A DNA stretch of 64,000 nt from Stieleria tagensis. GTDB lineage: Bacteria > Planctomycetota > Planctomycetia > Pirellulales > Pirellulaceae. The DNA lies in the NCBI RefSeq assembly GCF_024129865.1, contig NZ_JAMYFE010000048.1, positions 1-64,000 of the forward strand, written 5' to 3'. The position numbers and the translations under genes are program-made. Within the stretch, counting starts at the first letter, position 1. Each line of letters opens with the position of its first letter. The notes under the pieces were generated by a model. The model saw only the letters and a list, made by a program, of their open reading frames with translations. It was not told where the DNA came from and ran no database searches. This document shows positions 33,101 to 42,653 of the stretch, one piece after another.

Positions 33101-34728
33101 TCGACACGGATTGTGTGCTGATCGAAGTCGCTTGATTGGCTGTCTGCGACTTTGCCCGTTTCCGCGTCGATCGCATAGGCTGGCGCTGTCTCATCCGAGG
33201 CACCCGCCTTGACCTTGAATCGCCAAAACCCTTGGCGGAAACGCATTTGCGGTTCGCCGTTGATTACAGGCTGGGAATTGTTGTAGCCCTGCATGCCCCA
33301 GATCCAATTGTCGGGGCCATACTGAAAATTGCTGACGCCGCCGTGCGTGTCGCCCAGCGCCCAGCCGGTAATCAGCGACTGTCGAAAATCGGCCTTGTCG
33401 TCGCCATCGATGTCCTTCAAATAGATCGTCTCTTCGCCGTCCTGGACGATCACGCCACCCCGGTAGCAAACCAGTGTCGATGGAATGCTTAGATTTTCTG
33501 CAAAGACCGTGAACTTGTCGGCCTGGCCATTGTTGTCGGTATCTTCGCAAATCTTGATGCGGTCGCGGCCGACGGCTGATTTTTCCTTAAGTTCATTGGG
33601 GTAGTCCACAGTTTCGCAAACCCACAAACGCCCGTCCTCGTCCCAGTTCATTGCGATCGGCTTACCCTTTAGCCCCGCGGTCTTGTCGTTTTGCTGGGGA
33701 GAGCCGGGCCAGTTGTCGGTCGACTCCTTGGCCCAGATCGCGAGTTGCGTTCCTTCCGGAGTCGCGAACGCTTTGATGGACTTTTCCGCTGGCAGAGGGT
33801 CTTGCATCTTCGAGAACGGTTCGGCCTGCGTTCCCCACTGAGCACCCGGCGTGTAGTTGGGGATCTTCGCCCCCACGTCTGTCGTTGCAAATTCTTCATC
33901 GTCGACCGAAGGCGGATTCATCTCCGGCGCAGAAAAGGGACGATTCGCAGCGATGACCGCTTCCGCTTTGGGATCTGCAGGCCTGCCGCTGTCGGCCGAA
34001 GCTGCGGTGAGCGTCTGACCACAGGCCCACAAAACACCGCGTGCGAGCAGCTTTTGAAAATCATTGTTGGACCACGTCCGATGATCGTGTCCCCACGCGG
34101 TATAGAAAACGCGACCTTGTCCGCTCGTCCGGATCCATGTGTAGGGTTCACCATCGGGATTGCTCACGGGGCCGGATTCGTCGCTCCGTGTCTCAAGTAC
34201 TGTCATGTCCGGGTTGAGCTTGCTGTGGCGGTAGCTTTCGTCCATCGACCGAACCGGGTCCAGCCCCCGCATGATCTCATGATCGGAAGCCACGATCTCG
34301 GTTTCAAAGCGAGTGAACCCGTGACTTCGAAACTGACCGCCAACTAATTCGATGTACTTATCAGAATTGAGAAAACAGAACGACGCGCAGTGAACGGGAA
34401 TCAGGCCTCCACCATTGTGAACATAGTTCAGCAGAGCCGACTCGGCCTCCGGTGTGATTTGTTCAATGTTTGCGAAGACCATCAGCCCTTCATATTTGGC
34501 GAGACGATCTTCGTTGAGGTCGCTCAGCTTCTCCGTGTAAGTAAGTTCGATCCCCTGCTCTCGGAGCGGCCCTGCCAAATACCGATAGAATTCGGATGGC
34601 CTATGGAATCCTCTGTCGCCAAGCATCAATACCGAGATTTGAGATTCCTGAGCCGATGCGAAGCCGCAGGCGAGAAAGATAAGGACGAGCAGATTTGCAG
34701 TCGCAACGTGTTTTGATAAAGCAGTCAT
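30130..34728 (-). CDS. ThuA–membrane-bound-type dehydrogenase–HEAT–cytochrome c fusion protein
   Basis: 1532 aa from the ATG at 34,728 with signal peptide (TANLLVLIFLACGFASA). Residues about 27-240 are a ThuA-like domain (FHRPSEFYRYLAG, GGGLIPVHCASF, FYTAWGHDHRTW). Residues about 325-735 are a planctomycete-type (PVC) membrane-bound dehydrogenase beta-propeller (MNWDEDGRLWVCETVDYP). HEAT-like repeats follow to about 1170. A cytochrome c domain comes next, with CSACH at 1218-1222 and GPNLTGMA. The C-terminal 190 residues form a beta-rich domain. The likely role is periplasmic sugar oxidation with haem electron transfer; the substrate is unknown. It precedes the giant xylanase by 57 bp. A longer start (34,785) adds 19 residues before the signal peptide. 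Confidence 0.9.
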   Translation of the reverse strand: MTALSKHVATANLLVLIFLACGFASAQESQISVLMLGDRGFHRPSEFYRYLAGPLREQGIELTYTEKLSDLNEDRLAKYEGLMVFANIEQITPEAESALLNYVHNGGGLIPVHCASFCFLNSDKYIELVGGQFRSHGFTRFETEIVASDHEIMRGLDPVRSMDESYRHSKLNPDMTVLETRSDESGPVSNPDGEPYTWIRTSGQGRVFYTAWGHDHRTWSNNDFQKLLARGVLWACGQTLTAASADSGRPADPKAEAVIAANRPFSAPEMNPPSVDDEEFATTDVGAKIPNYTPGAQWGTQAEPFSKMQDPLPAEKSIKAFATPEGTQLAIWAKESTDNWPGSPQQNDKTAGLKGKPIAMNWDEDGRLWVCETVDYPNELKEKSAVGRDRIKICEDTDNNGQADKFTVFAENLSIPSTLVCYRGGVIVQDGEETIYLKDIDGDDKADFRQSLITGWALGDTHGGVSNFQYGPDNWIWGMQGYNNSQPVINGEPQMRFRQGFWRFKVKAGASDETAPAYAIDAETGKVADSQSSDFDQHTIRVDALEFMRGTNNNTWGLGFSEEGYVFGSTANGCPSVHMPIPNRYYDQVAGWSPETLQNIAQSHQFDPIDDRIRQVDWHGGFTAGCGSAIYTARNYPPTWWNRIQMVCGPTGHLVGSFVLEKDGASYRSRNAFNTVASIDDWSAPIMSEVGPDGNVWVLDWYNYIVQHNPTPNGFQTGKGAAYESDLRDKRFARVYRLVTDEAGSGSATRTLQLADAENAELVTALSNDNFFWRRTAQRLLVERGAADDATLSALVSLVDNDQVDEIGLNPAAMHAIWTLAGMSETGNESAVAALAKACAAGFGHVSSPVRNAAITSCGSEQVAKAIEAGLQNDVDPKVRLTLLLRVAEGKANAAISGDELTGLIPSIEDDRVLLDAWTSAASTDPAATIVALGKMSPSAANSLNQRIAVLAEHLARSNPTAEQISELLEISPDSPVAVTVWEGLAKGWPRDLVLNLPESSQKIVRDRFLANDTSVESKAAILAVADKWSITNLNEIVSEIQDELLTTALDADADSEKRLSAWDQAIRLAPMSPKILDAVEAFFTPQLAPETGIAALNSLQAARVNGLSETLLDMKTSLGPKLGSQVLTLLLSRADGTEDLLDAIADGQVQFNDLQLDQRQALLNHPTSSIASRAKELMETRGAMVTSNRQALVDQWLPVAAVDGDVTNGLAMFKKHCSACHIHGEIGQEIGPNLTGMAVHPKEEILMNVLDPSRSVESNFRTYQILTVDGNVLSGMLAGESANSLRIIDTQGKEKLVLREDIEQLTSSHKSLMPEGFESSISKTEMADLLSFLAKRGKYAPLNISSSATINSKKGLPGFRGRPGDEFVLDSYGRVEVEGVPFELVDPQGDRIANIIGLQRQSSRFPSTLPESASLDCAGNVKTIHMLGGVAWAAYPRFKDETTSMIVRRHYADGSTSDFELVNGKHIVTYQAGEDVPESKKAIEAGGKQIRYLKIPAEADKALTKIEFLKGGDFSLPLVFAVTVEFAGEGH

Positions 34729-35409
34729 CTTGTTTCTGGTAGGCCTATTTCGTTGACGGTGCAAACTCCACCGCTCGATGTTCATCTAAGCAGATAGAGC
34801 TGGATTCTCGGTGGACAACATGCCGCCGCCAGGATCAATAGTGGGACGAGATATCGCGAATGATGGAGTGGCGGTACTGTGCGTTATAGCCACATTGAGC
34901 TCAATGGAAATGAGGAATTGCGCACCTGCACGGAGCTATTTCACAGGTTCGCAGCAGATCCGCTCGGCAGATAACCGTGCGTACACGCACAAACCCCAGC
35001 CCGGTCTGAAAGTTCTGCAAATTGGTGAGCCAATCCATTATTTTCGGGGATATTTCGATTCCATTGGGCGAACTCAACGGAACGACGCGCCATCTCCTAG
35101 TGAGCGTTAGATTTGCATTGCACGGTAGCTGTGCGCCATTCGCTGGAATTGGCGACGCTGCGTCATTTGGGCCAGCGTCCATTTGCCAGGCAGCGCGGAC
35201 AGCAACGATGTGGACCGCCATTGCAAGCAGCTGCCCCCTCGATGCACGTGAAATGGTTTCAAAAGTTGGGACTACGTCCTCGTATGTTTGCTGTGTACAC
35301 TCTTGCCAAAGTGGAGTTATTTCACGGCCTCATCTCGGTGATCTCGTCAGACGATCCGGCTCGCGTGTAGGGAAGACGCAAGCAGCGCAATTATCAATAC
35401 AGGCACGCC
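34729..35409. other. Divergent intergenic region between the two xylan operons
   Basis: 681 bp with no convincing gene; short frames lack any recognisable motif. It must contain the promoters of both the dehydrogenase/giant-xylanase operon and the GH10-SGNH operon, and is the natural place for XylR- or MarR-type binding sites. I could not define an operator with confidence. Confidence 0.5.
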
Positions 35410-37299
35410 ATGCAATTCAGATCCTTGCTTGTTCTTCTATCGTTCACACCCTTCTTGGTCGTTGCGGGTGCTTCAGTCGCTCAAGAGAGCAGCGGACCAA
35501 CTGACACGGCCGCATTGAAAGAAGTGGTCGGAAATCGCTTCAAGATTGGCGTTGGGGTGAGTGAACAGATTCTCTCCGACCCGAAATGCAGCGACTTGAT
35601 TCGTGAACAGTTTCAGATTCTTACACCTGAGAATTGCATGAAGCCGCAGGGCATTCATCCTGAGGAAGATCGCTGGAACTTCGCCGCACCGGATCGCTTC
35701 GTCGCGTTCGCTAAGCAGAACAATCTGGAAGTTGTCGGTCATTGCTTGGTTTGGGCCAAGGATGATCGAACCGACGAGTGGATGAAGAACGGCAAAGATG
35801 GGAACGCTGTATCGCGAGACGAATTACTCGCAAGGATTGAAGATCATGTTGCAACGGTTGTCGGTCGCTATCAAGAGACGGCAACGATGTGGGATGTCGT
35901 CAATGAAGCACTGGCGGACGGAGACGAAGGCTACCTACGCGAATCGGTGTACAGCACCACCGCGGGAATCGACTTCATCGAAATGGCATTTCGCACCGCG
36001 CGCAAACACGATCCCGATGCTCTGCTCATCTACAACGATTACAACTGCCACTTTCCGGGCAAACGCAAGAAGCTGATTCGGTTGCTTACGGAACTAAAGG
36101 AGCGCGGCGTCCCCGTGGATGCTTACGGTATGCAGGGCCATTTCGAACTAGGCGATGACTCCATTACGCAACTGAGGGAAACGTTCGAGGCACTTCGGGG
36201 ACTTGGTATTCAAATTGTGGTCTCCGAGTTGGATATCGATGTCGTCACTCGTGGAAAATGGTGGTCCGAAGACGGAAAATACCGTGACGAACTGAAGACG
36301 TACGATCCCTACAAGGACGGCTTGCCAAGAGATGTTGAACGGCGAGTGACGGATCAATATGTCGCTTTGTTTCGCTTGTTCGATGAATACCAGGAGACAA
36401 TCGCACGCGTTTCGTTTTGGAACTTGCACGATGGCCAAAGTTGGCTGAACTACTTTCCATGGGATCGAACCAACTATCCGCTCTTGTTCGATCGGGAGTT
36501 GAAACCAAAACCGGTTTACGACGCAGTCATCAACGTGCTTCGCGATTCCACCCCAGTCCGAGCCAAGCCAATTCAAACCGGCACGGGCCACGCCCCTCAC
36601 GAGCGAACCGATTGGGTGTCGCGGGCGGCGCACGAGCAATTGTTGCGAAAGGCCAAACAGGGAAAGGTCGATATCTACTTCCAGGGCGATTCAATCACGC
36701 GTCGCTGGGGCGCAACGGACTATCCGCATTTGCTCGAACACTGGAAAAAGAGCTTTCACGGATGGAATGCAGCCAACTTTGCTTGGGGGGGTGATAACAC
36801 GCACAATATTCTCTGGCGGATGCGAAACGGGGAGCTGGATGGGTTGATCCCGAAGATCGTTGTGCTGCAAGCGGGAACCAACAATTTGCCTTGGGAAGGG
36901 GCAGCGAAGCAAGCAACCATTGATGACGTCGTCGATGGTGTGGTAGCGATCATCGACGAGTTCTCGCAGCGTTGCCCAGACGCCGCCATCGTGTTGACCG
37001 GACTTTTCCCGCGAGACCAGAACACGGATCTCACTCCAACGATCAAGGAGATTAATGCTCGCCTTCACTCGCTGGCGATGGATCGGCAGATTCGATTTCT
37101 CAACCTCAACGCTCAACTAACCGATGCAGAGGGGCGTTTCCTGCCTGGGTATTCCAGCGATGGTTTGCATCTTGAACGACCCGCCTACGAAGTCTGGGCT
37201 TCCGCTTTAAGGCCGATCTTCCAAGGAATCCTTGGTCCACCAGCTGCGACCGATGATGCGCCTAATCCGACGGGTGTCCCTTCGGAGACCGATCCATGA
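35410..37299 (+). CDS. Secreted GH10 endo-1,4-beta-xylanase fused to an SGNH esterase
   Basis: 629 aa with signal peptide (SLLVLLSFTPFLVVAGAS). GH10 domain about 35-385: [14 protein letters not shown], acid/base Glu166 in WDVVNEAL, nucleophile Glu273 in VSELDI, and WNLHDGQSW near the end. From about residue 410 comes an SGNH/GDSL domain: Ser428 in FQGDSITRRWG, a Gly-Thr-Asn in LQAGTNNLP (block III), and the Asp/His pair in SSDGLHLERPAYE. The pairing suggests backbone cleavage plus deacetylation. The C-terminus is a short Pro/Thr tail. It is the first gene of a rightward run that includes the MarR gene 78 bp later. Confidence 0.93.
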   Translation: MQFRSLLVLLSFTPFLVVAGASVAQESSGPTDTAALKEVVGNRFKIGVGVSEQILSDPKCSDLIREQFQILTPENCMKPQGIHPEEDRWNFAAPDRFVAFAKQNNLEVVGHCLVWAKDDRTDEWMKNGKDGNAVSRDELLARIEDHVATVVGRYQETATMWDVVNEALADGDEGYLRESVYSTTAGIDFIEMAFRTARKHDPDALLIYNDYNCHFPGKRKKLIRLLTELKERGVPVDAYGMQGHFELGDDSITQLRETFEALRGLGIQIVVSELDIDVVTRGKWWSEDGKYRDELKTYDPYKDGLPRDVERRVTDQYVALFRLFDEYQETIARVSFWNLHDGQSWLNYFPWDRTNYPLLFDRELKPKPVYDAVINVLRDSTPVRAKPIQTGTGHAPHERTDWVSRAAHEQLLRKAKQGKVDIYFQGDSITRRWGATDYPHLLEHWKKSFHGWNAANFAWGGDNTHNILWRMRNGELDGLIPKIVVLQAGTNNLPWEGAAKQATIDDVVDGVVAIIDEFSQRCPDAAIVLTGLFPRDQNTDLTPTIKEINARLHSLAMDRQIRFLNLNAQLTDAEGRFLPGYSSDGLHLERPAYEVWASALRPIFQGILGPPAATDDAPNPTGVPSETDP

Positions 37300-37377
37300 T
37301 GGGTGCATCACGAACGCCCATAGATCGGCGAGGGTGGCCATCAGACATTTTCTTTCGCGTAGGAGTCGCTTGAATAG

Positions 37378-37827
37378 ATGAAGGAATCCACACAGCAAGA
37401 GCGAGAGTTGCCGTTAGCGTTGCGTGCGGCCTACATGGCGCTTCACCGCAACACGGAAGCAGCGTTTGCTCAGCATGGCGTGACCGCTGACCAATTTGTG
37501 CTTCTATTGGCACTCTCCGAGGGCCAAGCATTGACGCAGCGTGAACTGGCCGACCGAATCTCCTCTGATCCAAGTACGGTCCGAGCGATGCTGGTGTTAC
37601 TGGAAAAGATGGAACTGATCCAAAGGGCAAGCCACCCAACCGATTCCCGCGCCAAAACCGTAGCGCTGACCGCCAGCGGAAAACGAAAGCTGCGCAAGCT
37701 TTGGAAAGCCGGGCAAGCCATCCGCGATGAAATGTACGGGTGCATGACGCCGGATGAGGCGGACACGCTGATCCGCCAGTTAAGAAACATCACTGCCACG
37801 CTCAATCAAGAAAAATCACTCGTTTAG
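37378..37827 (+). CDS. MarR-family transcriptional regulator
   Basis: 149 aa winged-helix protein: LTQRELADRISSDPSTVRAMLVLLEKMELIQRASHPTD-type recognition-helix/wing block (residues about 58-97, interrupted here for brevity), with long dimerisation helices at both ends. MarR proteins repress neighbouring genes and release on binding phenolic ligands; hydroxycinnamates freed by feruloyl esterases would be a plausible inducer (inference). It sits 78 bp after the GH10-SGNH gene and 57 bp before the flavoprotein gene, all on the + strand. Confidence 0.9.
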   Translation: MKESTQQERELPLALRAAYMALHRNTEAAFAQHGVTADQFVLLLALSEGQALTQRELADRISSDPSTVRAMLVLLEKMELIQRASHPTDSRAKTVALTASGKRKLRKLWKAGQAIRDEMYGCMTPDEADTLIRQLRNITATLNQEKSLV

Positions 37828-37884
37828 CGTCGGTCGATAGGACGTCAATTCTTATGACCTTATCACCCACAAACTGAAAGTTCG

Positions 37885-38448
37885 ATGACGAAGATTTTGG
37901 TCCTTTACCATTCCAATACCACAAACACTCAGCGTATGGCGAAGCTGGTGGCTGAAGGTGCGCAGCAGCTCGACGATACTGAAGTCCGACTGCGTAGCAT
38001 CGAAGAGGCCGATCATACGGACTTGGAATGGTGTGACGGACTCGCGCTTGGCTCTCCGACCAACTACGGCTGCGTGAGTTGGCAAATGAAACGGTGGTGG
38101 GACCAGCAACCCATTGAAAACTGGGGGAAACGAGATGGAAAGATCGGCTGCGTCTTTTCTTCCGCCGGAGCTTGGGGTGGCGGCCAGGAATGGACCTGCA
38201 TGGCATTGCTGTCCATTCTGATCAACTACGGTTTTCTCGTTTTCGGCTTGACCGATTACTCCGGCATCAAATTCTCGGCTCACTACGGAGCCATATCCGC
38301 GGGCGCCCCTGAGGAGGAACGAGTGCAAGAGGCCTGTCGCCGACTCGGGAGAAGGTTGTCGGAGTGGACGGCGAACATGATTCATGGACGAACGGAGGCA
38401 CATCCTTTGAACCAGTCCTACGAACGCTTCAAAGACCTAGGCAAATAG
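37885..38448 (+). CDS. WrbA-like flavodoxin-fold NAD(P)H:quinone oxidoreductase
   Basis: 187 aa. The flavodoxin-type FMN phosphate-binding loop is at the N-terminus (LVLYHSNTTNTQRMA), followed by the LALGSPTNYGCVSWQMK isoalloxazine-contact segment and VFSSAGAWGGGQE, typical of WrbA and related quinone reductases. It would reduce quinones with two electrons, avoiding radical cycling. Next to a MarR regulator this is a common pairing in which the regulator controls the reductase. The same-strand neighbour downstream is a Gfo/Idh/MocA oxidoreductase (49-bp gap). Confidence 0.88.
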   Translation: MTKILVLYHSNTTNTQRMAKLVAEGAQQLDDTEVRLRSIEEADHTDLEWCDGLALGSPTNYGCVSWQMKRWWDQQPIENWGKRDGKIGCVFSSAGAWGGGQEWTCMALLSILINYGFLVFGLTDYSGIKFSAHYGAISAGAPEEERVQEACRRLGRRLSEWTANMIHGRTEAHPLNQSYERFKDLGK

Positions 38449-38497
38449 ATCCCAAGAACGATTTCAACATTTCCCGTTCTCTTAACGAGGTTCCACA

Positions 38498-39868
<1,371 letters not shown>

Positions 39869-39886
39869 TGGTTTGTAGCGTTAGAT

Positions 39887-39916
39887 GCCTCCGTGAATCG
39901 ATACAGTTCCGGAGGT
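39887..39916 (+). other. Short inverted repeat before the regulator gene
   Basis: GCCTCCG at 39,887-39,893 pairs with CGGAGGT at 39,910-39,916 (16-nt loop). No T-tract follows, so it is a candidate operator or RNA structure, not a terminator. Confidence 0.3.
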
Positions 39917-39973
39917 GCCTTCCAGGTTGATGCCGGCATTTCACAATGACTCTCCCAGTTGTTCTTGTAGCCA

Positions 39974-41125
39974 ATGACTCGACGATCTGTCGCCCTGCTG
40001 ATAGAAACCTCAAACGGATATAGCCGAGGCTTACTCGAAGGGGTCATTTCCTACACCAAAGAGCATGGAAATTGGTCTGTCTATTTGACCGAACAGGAAC
40101 GCGGTGCGCCGCCACCCGCCTGGTTAGAAACCTGGGGCGGGGATGGGATCATCGCCAGGATTGAAACTGATTCAGTCGGTTGCCAATTGCAACGATGTGG
40201 TGTTCCAATCGTTGACCTCAGTGCGGCCCGGCACGTCAAAGGAGTTCCTTGGGCCGACACGGAAGACAAAGCGATTTCACGATTGGCAGTCGAGCATTTC
40301 ATTGCGCGAGGTTTCCGGAACCTTGCTTATTGTGGAGATGCTGGTTTTCAATGGTCATCGAAACGATGCCAGCACTTTCGGCAGTTTGCTGAGGCATCTG
40401 GATGCAAGGTTTTCGAGCATCAATCCGTAGCACGGTATGACCGCGCCTTTGACGCTGTCGCTGAGAAGCGGCGAATCATGGTTTGGGTTCGCCAGCTTCC
40501 GCGCCCGGTTGCAATCATGGGATGCTATGACTTCAAGGCGCAAGAGGTTCTAGATGCCTGCCGGCAGTTGAAGCTCGCTGTTCCGACAGAAGTCGCGGTG
40601 CTGGGAGTCGACGACGACCATTTGATTTGCGAACTGTCTGACCCGACGCTCTCGAGCGTCATTCCAGATACCAAACGCACTGGATACGAGGCAGCAAGTC
40701 TGCTTGACAGAATGATGTCCGGCGAGGTTTTCACAACTGAAGAACCGCTGATCACTCAACCGCTAGGGATTCAGCTTCGCGAGTCGACTGATACAGTCGC
40801 GATAGAAGACGAGCAGATCGCCAGAGCCCTCCAGTACATTCGGCGGAAGGCATCCGCCAATATTCGCGTCATCGATGTCTTAGACAACATTGACCTGTCG
40901 CGTCGAGTCTTTGAACATCGCTTCAAGAAATTAGTCGGGCGGACGCCGCACCAGGAGATTCAAAGGGTTCGCATGAATCGGGTGAAAGAGCTGCTACGTG
41001 AGACGGACTTGACCGTTCCCCAAATTGCCGAGCGACTTGGGTTTGAACATTCCGAATACTTGGGCGCTGCGTTCAAGCGGGAAATTGGCGTTTCCCCGGG
41101 TGAGTACAAGCGGAAAAACTCTTGA
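39974..41125 (+). CDS. XylR-type AraC-family regulator
   Basis: 383 aa. Residues about 1-270 are a periplasmic-binding/LacI-type sugar sensor (SVALLIETSNGYSRGLLEGV, GVPWADTEDKAISRLAVEHF, VLGVDDDHLICELSDPTLSSV). Residues about 280-383 are two AraC-type helix-turn-helices with TVPQIAERLGFEHSEYLGAAFKR. This is the layout of E. coli XylR, which activates genes on binding xylose; that ligand fits a neighbouring xylanase locus. It would control the divergent operons, by inference from location. It ends 12 bp from the convergent transposase gene. Confidence 0.9.
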   Translation: MTRRSVALLIETSNGYSRGLLEGVISYTKEHGNWSVYLTEQERGAPPPAWLETWGGDGIIARIETDSVGCQLQRCGVPIVDLSAARHVKGVPWADTEDKAISRLAVEHFIARGFRNLAYCGDAGFQWSSKRCQHFRQFAEASGCKVFEHQSVARYDRAFDAVAEKRRIMVWVRQLPRPVAIMGCYDFKAQEVLDACRQLKLAVPTEVAVLGVDDDHLICELSDPTLSSVIPDTKRTGYEAASLLDRMMSGEVFTTEEPLITQPLGIQLRESTDTVAIEDEQIARALQYIRRKASANIRVIDVLDNIDLSRRVFEHRFKKLVGRTPHQEIQRVRMNRVKELLRETDLTVPQIAERLGFEHSEYLGAAFKREIGVSPGEYKRKNS

Positions 41126-41136
41126 CTGAACTGTCT

Positions 41137-42213
41137 TCATGCGGTGCGGCGATACGACATTAAGTGATCACCAAGTAGTGTCTCGCGAATCACCTGGTCC
41201 TTCGAGAACGGTCTTAGCGGAAACGTCACCTCTTGCCGAAGCGGCGGAAGGTGATCTCGTTCGGTATGGCCGCGGCGTTTGTTGTACCAGTTCTGGGTGG
41301 TGCGAAGGATGCTGTTGAGGTGCTCGTTCGTCACGATGCAGAATGCATTAAGTACCTCATGTTTGATCGACTGAATGACTCGCTCAACGTGAGCCTGCAA
41401 ATTTGGCGACCGAATTGGCGTCAGTTTAATCTTGCCGCCAGTCGACTTGACAATTTCGTCAAACAAGTCGGTGTACTTGGAATCACGATCACGCATCAGG
41501 AACTCGCACTTCAAGTCGTTGTCCTGTAGATGCATTTGGAAGTTGCGTCCCTGCTGAGTCGTCCAGGCACCGTTCGGAGTCTCCGTACAAGGCGAGATCC
41601 AGATTTGCCGAGTGCCGATGTGGATGAAGACCATGAAGTAGACATCGACCAAACCTTTCAGCGTCCACTTCTTTTTCCAGGCAAAGTCGCACTGCCACAA
41701 CGTATCGGCGTGGCGTTTGAGAAACTTCTGCCAAGTGTCGGGGTGGTCTCCCGGCGTGGGCGCAAGGCCGGCTTCGACGATCACGTTTTTCACCGTTTGC
41801 CGAGAAACGTGGACGCCCATCCGGCGCAGTTCTTGCAGGATTTTTGTGTAGCCGAACCCGGTCTCTTTCCGAATCTGCAGGATTGTTTCGCGCACATCAT
41901 CTTCGATCTTCGGACGGCCGGTGCCGCGCTTTGCTGACTTTTTCTTCGACGCCGGCATGTTGTCTTCCATCTTCCGAACCCATCGCCGAAACGTTGAATA
42001 TGAAACGATTGTCATCACGTCCTTGATCTTACCGCCCAGCTTCTTGCCATGCGTGACCAATATTTTTCTCTCACGATTGTTCAATGTGACGCGGCCGGGT
42101 AACTTGGACCGAAGGATCTCGTTCTCCGCTTTGAGGTAGCGAACCTGCTGGGCCAGTTCCTGCCGTGTCAACGACGCCAAGAGTGTCAAAAGCGGGTGGA
42201 CAATGTTCGCCAT
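41137..42213 (-). CDS. DDE-integrase-core transposase
   Basis: 358 aa from the ATG at 42,213 (MANIVHPLLTLLASL). The N-terminal HTH-like part has TFRRWVRKMEDN and a KKKSAKRGTGRPK linker. The rve catalytic core has Asp in WQCDFAWKKKW, Asp in MRDRDSKYTDLF and Glu in SPNLQAHVERVIQSIK. It is a planctomycete-type integrase-core transposase, possibly IS481-like. No terminal inverted repeat was found by eye. It lies convergent to the regulator gene and marks the right border of the xylan locus. The frame is intact. Confidence 0.85.
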   Translation of the reverse strand: MANIVHPLLTLLASLTRQELAQQVRYLKAENEILRSKLPGRVTLNNRERKILVTHGKKLGGKIKDVMTIVSYSTFRRWVRKMEDNMPASKKKSAKRGTGRPKIEDDVRETILQIRKETGFGYTKILQELRRMGVHVSRQTVKNVIVEAGLAPTPGDHPDTWQKFLKRHADTLWQCDFAWKKKWTLKGLVDVYFMVFIHIGTRQIWISPCTETPNGAWTTQQGRNFQMHLQDNDLKCEFLMRDRDSKYTDLFDEIVKSTGGKIKLTPIRSPNLQAHVERVIQSIKHEVLNAFCIVTNEHLNSILRTTQNWYNKRRGHTERDHLPPLRQEVTFPLRPFSKDQVIRETLLGDHLMSYRRTA

Positions 42214-42653
42214 TGTGCGATGAAAAACCTTGCAAATGCGGGGGCAATCGGAGTAGCGACATTTTTTTACCCCGCTGAAACGACGAGCGTACGGACCAAT
42301 TCCCAGCCGCAATGGCCGCAAGCGTGAACCTTGCCTTGCCGTTCAAACTTCGGCCGCGCCGTTTAGAAAAACCGGAACAGATTGCCGGCGATGGAGTCCC
42401 TTCGGGCAACATTCTCTCGCCCTGTTAACCACTCGCAGACCTGCGAGAAAAAGCAGCTTCGGTTTACAGCAAAGCCGCCATCAACTTTCGTTCTTGATTC
42501 GTCACGGTTCCCAACGAAAGAGACGGGAATCGCATCGCAGCAGCGATTCCAGGCCGAAAAGCCCTGCAAAATCTGGTGACTCTCTCCGGATTGGTTTTGT
42601 ACAGGGAGCACCGGATTGAAAATGGGTCAAACCTCTTTGTTGCCCCGGTGGAC
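42214..42653. other. Intergenic region right of the second transposase
   Basis: 440 bp without a convincing gene. A perfect 7-bp-arm hairpin (CTCGCAG-AC-CTGCGAG) lies at 42,432-42,447, without a T-tract. It may include the outer end of the transposable element. Confidence 0.45.

Noticed and set aside
34901-35504. Short frames in the region before the GH10-SGNH gene
   Set aside because: No recognisable domain, poor composition, and partly antisense to the signal-peptide start of the real gene.
39887-39916. Inverted repeat after the Gfo/Idh/MocA gene as a terminator
   Set aside because: The stem is 6-7 bp with a 16-nt loop and no T-tract; kept only as a possible operator.
42432-42447. Hairpin as a terminator of the second transposase or pyk
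   Set aside because: It lies upstream of the transposase start and about 215 bp past the pyk stop, and is followed by an A-run on the + strand; too weak to call.
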